The notes under the pieces: model-generated
Told to the model about the DNA's origin: nothing
Databases searched by the model: none
Seen by the model: the letters and a program-made list of their open reading frames with translations, nothing else
NCBI GenBank assembly: GCA_013176395.1
Contig: JABMLP010000011.1
Span: 1,054,001-1,118,000 of the forward strand
Source of the DNA: Venturia oleaginea
Taxonomy: Eukaryota > Ascomycota > Dothideomycetes > Venturiales > Venturiaceae
Direction: 5' to 3'
Length of the DNA stretch: 64,000 nucleotides
Program-made: the position numbers and the translations under genes
Shown: positions 45,866 to 56,120 of the stretch, one piece after another
How the letters are laid out: every line of letters starts with the position of its first letter
Numbering within the stretch: the first letter of the stretch is position 1

Positions 45866-46838
45866 TGATTTATGCATATATAAAAGGATCGGGTGAGGTG
45901 AGATGGCGTTTGGATGATGGGGATATGATACCTGGCGGGATGCATTGTTAAAGCTTGTCTGTTTGTACTGTTGATTGATGATGGGTTTTCTCTTCTTTGA
46001 CGATGGTGGTAATGATGGGGTGGAAGGAAGGAAGTCTAAAAAATTCCCAACGTGATGGGATGGGATGGCTGCTGTATCATTAACATCCTTCTGATTAAAG
46101 AGCTGAGACGCTAGAAACAATTAATGGCGCTGCTGATACTAGTAATTTGAATGGTTTTCGTTGCCCAATAGTTTGCACCAGATGCTCTGTGATTTACATA
46201 CATATGCATGCATGCTGCCCCCGACGACGACGACGAACGGTCATCTTCTCAGCGATTCGCTACTTTGTTGCCTCCTTCTACTCCTAGGCTGGAATTGCAG
46301 TGCAGTTGAAAGGCGAAAATTTGTTTTGCTTTTTCGGTCGCGGCATGCTTTTCTTCACCCTCGCCACGACAAGTCTTTGCTTCGGGACCAAGTGTCTTCT
46401 TCCCATGGGGATCTCTAGCATTGAGTTTATTGCTCTTTGGTTCATGCCTTTGGTACGTCATCTCGGGGGGGGTCGCTTTCTTTTTGTTTCTTTTAAGGTG
46501 GAAAACATTTCTGTAACTTATGAATTTTCTTATGATTTTGCTAACGTTTTTTAGCTTTGCTTTGAATTCGCTTTTGATGCGGAGGATATCATTTGATTTT
46601 GAAGGATATTGGTTATTGAGATGATGAGGTGAGTTTCGACATTCTAAATAATGGGATGAGAAGAAAAAAAAAGGGAAAAAAAAGGGAAAAAAAAGTTTCA
46701 GGTGAAAAGAGGAACGAACGTGATAAATGACAAAATGACGCTACTTAGTGTGTACTGTAATGTATAATTCAACTAGACAGACGATATCTCACCGTTGAAT
46801 TTTTCCGGGACGTTTAGAGCCTGATGCCCATCACTTCA
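45866..46838. other. Intergenic between transglutaminase fusion and ABC transporter
   Basis: Convergent 3' regions. It contains A-rich tracts (around 46,660-46,700). A long minus-strand frame that starts here runs antisense through the transglutaminase exon and is treated as a shadow. Confidence 0.5.
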
Positions 46839-49800
46839 TCAACCCCTTAATAATTTCCAAAATTCTCCCTTCTCATCCACCAACACGTTAGGCTTTCCCA
46901 TCTCCAAGATTTCCCCTCCACCCAAAACGACAATGATGTCATAATAAAGTGCCATCTCGAGCCTATGCGCAATACAAATCACCGTACAATCCTTAAACTC
47001 CTCTTTAACAACTTGATTCATCATTTTCTCCGTCTCTTCATCGACACCACTCGTCGCCTCATCAATCACCACAATCTTGGTTCTGGACCTCTTGAGTATG
47101 GCTGCTGCGAGACAGAAAAGTTGTTGTTGACCATGTGATAATGCAATGGTTGACATATCTGTGTCTAGACCACCACGTGAGGAGATGAGGTCCCAGAGTT
47201 TTACTTTGCGTAGGGCGAGGATGAGGGATTCATCTGGGGGTGCGGTTTGCGCATCAACGTGGAGGTTTAGACGGACAGAACCAGGAAGAAAGAAGGGGGA
47301 TTGGGGGATCACGTTTATATTTTGGCGGATGTTTTGGGCAGGAAGGGTTGAGACGTTGATGGAGTCTATCAGGACGCTGCCTTGTTGGACGTTGAGGAGA
47401 CGAAGTAGGACAGATATCAGTGTTGATTTTCCGGATCCTGTGCGGCTGCAAATGCAGATTTTGTGACCGGCGGGGGCGGTGAAGTTGATGTTTTTAAGTG
47501 CTGGGTTTGAAATGTCACTGATCTTTGTATTAGCGCTGTTCATTTTTATCGATCTTGTCACGCACTTATAGCTTGCGGTGACCGAGCGGAACTCAATGGC
47601 TCCATGAGTTGGCCAGTCTGGCGGCGGCTTCTCATAGCTCGACGATGAATCCTCGGCCTCAATATTGTCAACGCAGTCTTTCGTTCTGCTGATTGCACCG
47701 AGTGAGTTCTCCAATTCAGTATAGCAGACTATGAATTGCGATACGTTCATGCTGAAGCCTATCAAGCTTGAAAGACCGACACCCAACATAGCAGCATTGG
47801 TCGATGACCTCAGTTGTGTCGCCAATGTCATTAGCATGGTTGCTAGTCCGGCAATGATGAGATCGAGTACAAAGTTCAGCCACCTTTGTATCATGAACAA
47901 CAAGTATATAGCTCTTTTGCTCTCATCGATGCGAGCTTGGAAGTCGGTTTTATAAGCGGATTGCCAGCCAAAAGCTCGTATCGTTGCGAGACCTTCTTTG
48001 GTTTCGGCTAGGCTTGTGTAAATGGGTGCCTTCAGTTCGATGTCCAGTAAGCGAAGCTGCTGAGAGGTAAGCAGGTAAAAGCGAGATAGGATCCACACGA
48101 CAATAAGCGTGACTGGTATAATAGCGCTCAAGTATTTTGACCCGTAAGCGATGAAGGCAATCTGAGTCAAGCAGATCATGAAAACTGTCCGATCGATCAG
48201 TCTGGCTCTTGTGTGTTGGATGCGATCACATACTGGAGACGGCTTGAAAGATGTTAACAGGAAGCATGCCATTGATGATCGCCATATCTTGGCTGAAGCG
48301 ATTCAAGGTTACCCCGGCATCGATGGCTGTGAAATATGAGAGTGGCGCGCTGCGTCAGATCAGCTATCGAGCATCTGTTCTTCTTATCATGTCAGTACTT
48401 ACTTGATGATGGCATTGAGCAGTTGCTCGTGCAGGCGTCCAGCGGTAGCAGGTACTACAAACATGAACATCCACCTTGATTTGTTAGCTAGGCGCCATTT
48501 AGACACTGAGAATACTAACCAGAAGAAGAATGAAAAGCTCAGACATGCACCGACTGAAAGCAGGAAGAATACACCAATGTACATAGATTGGTGACCATTG
48601 TCCTCAGTCCACCATTGAACCCAGATACCTTGGTTTAAAGGTCAGAATCTGAAATACTGTGGGCCTGTGGATGTACTTACGCTGAAATCGAGTCACCACT
48701 GCCAGGGCTATTACGGCAAATAACAGAACTACACATCGGAACACGCCAATGGGTCGTAGATAGAACGTGTACACAGATTTGTCTCGAGTTCCGACTAGAC
48801 GGTTCGCTTGCTTTCCTGGATTCTTCTCTGGACGAGGAGTTTTCTTGGTCATCTTATCATTGTATTCTTTGTACCCAGAAGTCGACTTTTTGACCTGGGT
48901 ACGCTTCTGTTGAATTGCTAGACTCCGAACATAGCCTTCTTGTTCACTCAAATCATCTAAACTGCCAATCTGAGTCACATGGCCCTCGACGAGTACAACT
49001 ATTCGATCGGCGCAAGAAAGATGGCGGGCTAGATGTGCTGTTAGCTTCAAGTAGCAGTAAACCGTGTAGCTCTGAGGACACATACAGGAATGCGTCGCTA
49101 GAACAGCAGTCAAGCCATATCTTCTGAGTAATCCGTCAGGCGAAAGGAGTCTCTGTGCGATCGCGTCTTCCGTGCTTGAATCCAGCGATCGGAAGACATC
49201 GTCCAAAAGCAGCAGTGGAGCACGTGAAAAAATGGCTCTTGCGAGAGACTTCTCAATGTCAGCGTGGGCATTAAAAATCACTCTGGCGGGACATACCAGT
49301 CTTTGTTTCTGTCCTTCGCTCAAGGCGATTCCTCGGCTCCCTATCTTAGTGTCTGCGCCATCGGACAGGGCAAGAATGTCTTCGTCGAGCGCGCATGCAT
49401 GCACGACCTCGTCAAACCAGTGCAAATTACTCTCTGACATACCAACAATACAGTCTCGAACAGACCCACTTGGGATCCAGGGATTTGAATCGCAGTACGC
49501 CGTTCGTGCAGCCCGTACATCCAGCTCCCCTGACTGTAGATCCAGTTCGTTCAACAAGGCTTTCACAAGTGAGCTTTTGCCACAGCCTACTGGTCCTACT
49601 ACCATCGCGATAGATCCATGCGGTATATTGAGAGATATCAGCTTCAACACGACCTCTTGACCAGGTTGGTAGGCAAAACTGGCGTTTCGAAGATTTATGA
49701 TAGGCAAACTTTCTTTGCCAAAGGAACCGTAATCCAGCATCGTCCTCTCTTCAACAACAGTCAGGACGGACTTTTCATTGTAAGTTGAAGTTGGTCCTCC

Positions 49801-51919
49801 ATGTTGGTCAACCTTGCTTAGGGACTGGAGGTATGCTTGGATACGATCAAGGCATGCAAGTGATGATGTGAGACTCGGAATTGTTTGTAACACCAAGCCA
49901 AGCGGTGTGGTGATCAATTCGATGATCGTTAGGGAAGTGAATGCACGAGACGCGGTCAGTCCGCCTGCTTCCCGTCTATGTTGTACCGCGAGCACAAAGA
50001 TCATGAATGTAAATGGAGCGGAAAGTTGTTTGGGAATAAGGACTGTAAACATCAGTCATCACGAGCGACTCTATACGACGGGAGTCATACCTATTGAATT
50101 GATGACGGTCATGAATTTACGGAAAGTCTTCGATGCAGCAAGCTCGGTAATACGAGCAGCTTGAATAGTGTCCGCGATGTAACCTGTGAATCCCATCATC
50201 TTAACGGTCTTCATGTTGCTAAGCATCGTCGATGTTAGAGCCACCCGCTTCTGGATTGCTTGATTCCACCTCTTCTGGCGATTTGGTAGCATCTTTGAGA
50301 TGTAGGTAGTTGAGAGCGTGCATACTTTTGTTCTTTTTTAGTGAAGTACTCAACATGAAAGAGAGAACGTATAAGGGGATCGCACCTAAAGCGACAAGGA
50401 TGGGCGCAAAGCATGCCCAGCCCATTTCTCTTTCCAGTAGATAGATTGCTATACCAATCTCGATCAAACTTGCCCATAGAGAGTGAATCTTCTCGATGGT
50501 GAAGTCTATACGTTCGACGTCTGCCGTCACAAGACCTAGCAAATTTAGCATTTTCCAGGATTAGATAAAGACCAGATCTCCCTTCGAAATTTAGGTCTCA
50601 CCTATAGGAGCTGCCTTTTGAGCAACACTCAGCTCTATTGCCAGAGACTTGTGATAGATAATGTCAATCAAGGACCCACGAACTATGGTAATGCTACGAT
50701 ATAATAAGTGGCCATAGTAGCCATTGAAGATCTGGAGAATCAGCACCATGCTTTGGTCCGAGATGGAAGCACCTACCGCAAGGCCAGAATACACGACCAC
50801 GGTTGCTCCAATAAGGCCGTATCCGATATTGCTATTACCATCTTGTCTTTCCACGAAGTCGAGGGCGCGTCTGATAAGTAGTGGCTGCATGTAAGTGAAA
50901 CTAGATATGAGAAGTTAGATCAGAGAAGGACATTTGGGGATCGTTGATTTAAGCCTACCCTATGAGAAGCAAACGCGGAGCGGCGGGGGCAAGTAGTGGC
51001 CATTTCAACGTCGAAATAACTGCTTTCAGAAGAGCATACTTGTGGCTTTGATCAGCTATAATCATTCAGCTAACATCTTCCGCAGAACCTTGAAGCTATT
51101 CTCTGACCTTTGTTCCAGGCCTCAACCATTTGTGAGCTATATCGAGCCGTTTTCAATCCCGAATCGATATAGAATAAGTCATCTAAATCCAGCTGCTTCT
51201 GTCTACCAAGCCAGAGCATACGATTAAGCCACCAGAAAGTCCTCAAGGTGTAGACGTTCGACGTCTCTTCCGGGGATTGTGAAGGCTTAAGACCCACTTT
51301 GGGAACGGCCTCCAAGAAAAGAAGGGCGACCTTGAGACCAAGACTGATGGTACAGGACACGGCGACGGGCTGAAACCTTGAGTCGCCTCTTACAGAAAGC
51401 CATAGTGATCGTATTCGAATGATGTCAAAAAGGCTTGAAGCAAAGAGATGGACATTCAGGACCTGTGATGGCCTTAGAGACCTTGGTCCCTCGACACGTG
51501 ATAGGATACATATCGCAAAGGAGGCGGCGAGATTGAAAGTGGATGCTGCTATCGACAACTGGTGTCGTATCTCAGGTTTGATACTCCAAAAGACGAGTAC
51601 AACCAGTTGGGAGATGGCAAATAATGTGGTTATACACTTTGTTGGGTTAGCGTGTAGTTTTCGTGATGACCTCAGGACAGACGCGAACCGCGCGACTAAC
51701 CTGCTTGCTACGGCTGAGACCGTTCCGACTCTTCTCTCCCCCACCAGCATCCCAAAGATACCACAATCGAATGGAAGAAGCCAAGAGCAGTGCAATCGCC
51801 GGAAGCAGGGAGAAAAACACGTCTTCGAAGAAAAACGTGAAGTCAAAACCACCACGACATCCGGAAGGGACAGCTGGACCGAAAGAGAGGTCCGCAGAAC
51901 GACAGAGGTCAATCTCCAT
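46839..51919 (-). CDS. ABCC-type (MRP-like) ABC multidrug transporter
   Basis: A multi-exon full transporter of roughly 1,400 residues, chosen to start at 51919 (MEIDLCRSADLSFGP, typical of fungal ABCC proteins). It has the N-terminal TMD0-like hydrophobic region, TMD1, NBD1 (Walker A GPVGCGKSS, LSEGQKQRL split by a 48-nt intron, Walker B LLLLDDVF), TMD2 (APLSYFTAIDAGVTLNRFSQDMAIING) and NBD2 (Walker A SRTGSGKST, ALSHGQQQLF, VVIDEATSGVD). Several introns are clear: 51638-51700, 51056-51107, 50901-50958, 50536-50601, 50043-50090, 49249-49296, 49038-49085, 48629-48680. The junction between the exon ending near 50,355 and the one containing MLPNRQKRWNQ (from 50,292) is unresolved: only a weak GTTCTC donor keeps frame. 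The gene is divergent from the sulfotransferase-repeat gene. Confidence 0.88.
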
Positions 51920-52411
51920 CTTTTTTCCAGCGCTATCGTCCAGCAAGGAGTCCTGTAGTCTTTGGTCTTGAGAAGAGAACAGGGATGACGGGATCCGTGG
52001 ACAAGAGAAATGCCGGTTGAAAGAGAGTGTGAACACAAAAATAACCAAACCAGCATATATGGCCCTCGAGCTCACAATCGGTCATGAGATGCGTATCGCA
52101 AACTCACCATGCCACTAACTATGGAAAGATGTTTTCGCGCATTGCTCCGTTCTCCGTCCCACCTCCACTGTTCCGGGGGACAGATTGACACGAAGCTTTG
52201 GGGTTGCCAGGCTGAAACCCTGAAATATTAAGCAGCCTCGCGGCATTCATTGCGTCCGCCTAATTACGGACGGAAACGTGCCATGAGGGGAACCTTGGGC
52301 ATCAAGAGATACGATAAAGGGACAATCACTGCTCTATACCTTCTTATCCTATAATTTCCCATCTTCCAAAACATTCTGCTTCAACCTAGTAAATACATAC
52401 ATACCATCAAG
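51920..52411. promoter_or_regulatory. Divergent promoter, ABCC transporter / sulfotransferase-repeat gene
   Basis: 492 bases between two divergent starts. Shared regulation is possible. No specific binding site was recognised. Confidence 0.4.
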
Positions 52412-53711
52412 ATGGCACCACAAGTTCTTGTCCTCGGAATGCCACGGACTGGTACACAGTGTAGGTGCTGTCGATGTCTGCAATCTTTGAACATAGACTC
52501 ACTCTCGCAGCCATTGGCGAGGCACTTCGCATTCTTGGACACCAGAACGTCTACCACATGACATCCGTTGGTCCAAACAACCACCATGACAAATGGGTAG
52601 CCGCTCTCGAAGCCAAGTTCGAGAATAACGGCGCCGAATTCACCAAGCAAGACTTCGACGAACTCCTCGGAGACTTCGATGTAAGCATTCCATGATCCCC
52701 ACCTTGCTCTCTAAAAACACCGATTCTGATCTCTCCAACCAAAAGGCAGTATCGGATTTTCCCTGCTCAATCTTTTACCGCGAACTAATGGCCGCCTACC
52801 CAACCGCCTCTCTAATCCTAAGCACCCGCTCCGAAGACGCTTGGTACACATCCATGTCCAAAACCCTTCACCTCGCTTACACAAAGGCCCAATCCTCTCC
52901 CTCCAAGCTCGCAAAAATGTACAATTTCCACCTATGGGGCAATGATTTCCTCAACAACGGTCGAGAGGCGTTCGGAGCCCACAATGCAGGCGTCCTGGCC
53001 GCAGCTGCTGAGCAAGGCCGAGAGGTTTTGACTTTTGACCCCTCGCAGGGTTGGGAATCGTTGTGCCAGTTTTTGGGCAAGGACGTTCCTCAGGGTGTTG
53101 CATACCCCAGCAAGGACATGTGGGTTCCTTACAAGCAGATGGTTAGTGAGGTTGAAGCTGGACGCTTGACTGAAGATTCCATCACTCTTGGTAAGAATCG
53201 TGGCAACGCTTTGCCGGCTTTCATGTCCGCGTACATTTACACACAGAAGGAGCTGGGTAAGAACCTGAAGGAAGGCGAGAAGGATGTCATCACCATCAAC
53301 AAGAGGGATGGCAAAGAGTTGCCTCCATTCTTGGCTGCGTACATCTATACCCAGTCTGGTGGCAAGCCAGAGGAAACCAAAGATTCCATCACCATTAATA
53401 AGAGGGATGGCAAGGAGTTGCCTCCATGCTTGGCTGCGTACATCTACACCCAGTCTGGTGGCAAGCCGGAGGAAACCAAAGACTCCATCACCATCAACAA
53501 GCGGGACGGTAAGGAGTTGCCTCCCTTCTTGGCTGCGTACATCTACACCCAGTCCGGTGGCAAACCAGAGGAAATCAAAGACTCCATCACTTTTAACAAG
53601 AGCGAAGGGAAAGAGTTGCCTCCATTCTTGGCTGCGTACATCTATACCCAATCTAAGATTCCAGATGAGGTCTCCGACGGCATCAAGGCTGCTTACATCT
53701 ACACCCAGTAG
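52412..53711 (+). CDS. Sulfotransferase-fold protein with YIYTQ repeat tail
   Basis: Three exons (52412-52460, 52511-52680, 52746-53711) give 394 residues. Residues 1 to about 215 match the fungal Sulfotransfer_4 family: P-loop VLGMPRTGTQS binding the PAPS phosphate, GHQNVYHM, KWVAALEAKF, SDFPCSIFYRELMAAYP, the nucleotide-site LILSTRSEDAWYTSM and GWESLCQFLG.DVP. Family members normally end near YKQMV. Here about 180 further residues form tandem repeats of mostly 33 residues (DSITINKRDGKELPPFLAAYIYTQSGGKPEETK type). YIYTQ is strictly kept at 236, 272, 305, 338, 371 and 390, the last copy ending the protein. Three repeats have a Lys-Arg pair just before Asp-Gly. No signal peptide is seen. The tail resembles multi-core peptide precursors or a repeated binding/substrate motif; function is unknown. 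Confidence 0.85.
53171..53708 (+). repeat. 99-nt coding tandem repeats (five units plus a partial)
   Basis: Units begin near 53172, 53283, 53382, 53481 and 53580, with a shortened sixth ending at the stop. The middle three are nearly identical in DNA; the first and fifth are diverged and lack the Lys-Arg pair. This suggests amplification from the centre. Confidence 0.9.
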
Positions 53712-54997
53712 ATAACTTTTGTAATTGGCGTTGAATACATTTGATTTCATGTACGTACCTGGCATATCACACTCTCTTGTGAATTGAATTGAATTGAAAA
53801 ATGTTGACACCACCGACCTTCTCGCTCACAAATAAAGCTTGAAACCAAAGGTGATGATCCAACGTCACCTTCGGCTATATGCTAGCAGGTCAGACATAGT
53901 CCATTATCTAGTGTAATTTTTTGTGAGGTTTTAGCGCTGCATATCCGTTGGGCCGCTGTCAATCTTCAGGGAGTCATGTCAATCTTCAAGGAGTCATGTC
54001 AATCTTCAAGGAGTCATGTCAATCTTCAGGGAGTAATGTCAATCTTCAAGGGGTCATGTCAATCTTCAAGAGGGCGATTCAGTTGCAAGGCGGGAACAGC
54101 GGGAAATTTTCGGGAGCTAAATGAGCGAACTGATCGTAAGAGCAAATGGGACCTGGCGGAGGGGACTCGTATTTGCGCAATTAACGCTAAAACTGTAAAT
54201 CTTTCCTTGATAAAGTAAAAGATCTGCAGTCGCTACCGCTATTTTAGATCCCGTACATTTTCTGTAATAGGATGCAGAGATGCCTGATAGAATTTACAGA
54301 TTATGAATCATCTATATGGTACGCTATTATCACCATCTGCCCAATTCAGATTGTGGGGAAATTGAATCGCCTCCCAAGGAGTCATGTCAATCTTCAAGAA
54401 GTCCTGGTTGCTCGTCGATCACCTTGATAAGGAGTAAACTGTGATCTGAGGCATTATAAATGTTCAAGCAGCCCTAACCTTATCAACCTTACCTCACATC
54501 CGCGAAAATATCGTTGCGAATCCTTGCGACAGTTACAATGCTATTGGCCCGATATACATTCAAAACCTATGAGACTTGAGTACTATGTAGTACACTTGTT
54601 AGCACCCCACACTGACAATAGAGGTTGCAGATTTACGCCCTACCACTTTAACATGTGAATAAAATTGTCCAGGGCCCCACCCCCTCTAACAACTCAAAAG
54701 AAACACCAAGGCCGAAGACCAGATAAGGGATGGTAGTAACGCGCTACACTCTCCACTCCCACTTTTCTCTCCAACCCTTCCCATCGACGACGGGTTTGGA
54801 TCATCACTCTCATTCAAGCCACTATTGCTTTCGCTCCCTTCCATTATTCCTACCATGCAGGATATGCCACCCGTACATGGGTGCCAGCTATCTGGAAACG
54901 GGGACATGCTTAGTCTCTCCTTTACCTTTGGAGTTGATGCAGACTACTGTAAGGTAATGGCGAGCAAAGTGCTTGCAGAAAAGACGTTAACACTTGG
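53712..54997. other. Intergenic with 20-bp minisatellite, up to the older LTR
   Basis: No supported gene. Contains the minisatellite at 53957-54076 and a lone extra unit near 54,380. Ends at the LTR of the older Ty3 element. Confidence 0.5.
53957..54076. repeat. 20-bp minisatellite, six copies
   Basis: Six tandem copies of a TGTCAATCTTCAAGGAGTCA-type unit with one or two differences per copy. A single isolated copy occurs about 300 bp further on. Confidence 0.92.
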
Positions 54998-55467
54998 TGT
55001 TACGCAGAGGCTATGGCTCAAGTAATATAGCTGGAATTGGCTATTCCGTACAGTGAGGTTCAAGTAATCCTGGGGCGACAATATCGTATCAAACAAGTGT
55101 AGCGAAGTTTGTGAGATATAAGAGTCGTGAATTGTGCTAAGTAACTAAAGCAATAGCGAAGTAACTATGAGAGTGAAGATACGAGATACTGAGGGAGCAG
55201 TGTCTCGTCCTTTATATAGAGATCCCATCTCTATGAAAATCCTCCGTTCATTATGATCATCCCGATCATGATGAACAGCCTGAGCGGAATGAACACAAAC
55301 GTTCATTCTGCTTACCTTGCCAAGAATGATCAACCACGTGATCCTTCAACCCCGTGTAACAATCATCCAATCATAAGAAGACATGATGGTATGCACTTAG
55401 GAATCCAAATGCATACGAATGCATCAAATATAATCCTGTACACGCTCACGTGACAGTATCCGTAACA
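54998..55467 (-). repeat. 3' LTR of chromovirus 1
   Basis: 470 bp. On the minus strand it starts TGTTACGGAT and ends GCGTAACA, giving perfect TGTTACG/CGTAACA inverted ends. It is preceded by a polypurine tract. The partner LTR is outside the window. Confidence 0.82.
55210..55219 (-). promoter_or_regulatory. TATA-like box in the LTR
   Basis: The minus strand reads CTATATAAAG within the LTR, a plausible core promoter for the retrotransposon. Position about 250 bp into the LTR is reasonable for the U3/R boundary. Confidence 0.5.
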
Positions 55468-55541
55468 TAGCCCTCCTTCTTAGTAAGCTGGTCCCACAGC
55501 GCTTACTTAAGGTCACACGGACCCCGCACAGAAAACCAAAG

Positions 55542-56120
55542 ATGTCTTCTGCATCATCTTTACGACGCAAACGTATCGCCGACGAGATCGAACAACAAGG
55601 TGATCCATCCGCTATCGCCTGCGAATACTGCTTCAAACATAACATCCTTTGCATCATTATGCCGTCGTCGAAGTCGCTGAAATGCGCAAGCTGCGCCAAG
55701 AAGGGAATTAAGTGTGTCGATGTGTCCTGGGCTTCCCTAGACAAAACGAGAGAACAAACAAAGAAGTCGTTATCTCGTGACGAGGAGAAGCTGGGGAAAA
55801 TCCTTATTGAAATGCAAAGAGTGTTGAGTGAGCAACAAGAGTTGTTGTCTCGGATATCAAGGAATCGCAAAATCTTGGAGTTGGCTGAGGCGAGAGCAAA
55901 AACGAAAACAATTTGTTTATTAGAGGAACTCGAGGAAGAGGAGGAAGAGGAACGGAGAGTAAACGGTGGGCTTTCGAACGGTGAGCTCGCCGAAGCTTCT
56001 AACGATCTTTCCGTCTTCCTTGGTTCGATCGAGACTTCAGGGATGAAGGTCTGGAATGCTCTGGATGTTCCCGATGGAAATCCCGCAGAGCTTGGAGAGA
56101 GTTCTTCAAGTGTGACATAG
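55542..56120 (+). CDS. Antisense ORF in chromovirus 1, Zn2Cys6-like cysteines plus coiled coil
   Basis: A 192-residue frame on the strand opposite the retrotransposon, starting 75 bp from the LTR and overlapping the last 122 nt of pol. Six cysteines (CEYC, ILC, LKCASC, IKC) are spaced CX2CX6CX10CX2CX6C, within the range of the fungal Zn(II)2Cys6 binuclear cluster, though the basic residues normal between Cys 2 and 3 are sparse. A charged helical region with likely coiled coil follows (EKLGKILIEMQRVLSEQQELLS), then a run of Glu. Nothing resembling Gag, Pol or Env is present. Extra antisense ORFs have, as far as I recall, been described in Boty-type Ty3 elements of Botrytis; relationship to those is unchecked. 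Whether it is expressed is unknown. Confidence 0.6.
   Translation: MSSASSLRRKRIADEIEQQGDPSAIACEYCFKHNILCIIMPSSKSLKCASCAKKGIKCVDVSWASLDKTREQTKKSLSRDEEKLGKILIEMQRVLSEQQELLSRISRNRKILELAEARAKTKTICLLEELEEEEEEERRVNGGLSNGELAEASNDLSVFLGSIETSGMKVWNALDVPDGNPAELGESSSSVT

Noticed and set aside
45053..46120. A 355-codon open frame on the minus strand
   Set aside because: It is antisense to the well-supported transglutaminase exon and reads as Pro/His-rich low-complexity sequence, a mirror of the sense codons.
52932..53813. A 293-codon minus-strand frame with apparent repeats
   Set aside because: It is the antisense shadow of the repeat tail of the sulfotransferase gene; the repetition is inherited from the sense strand, which has domain support and good splice sites.
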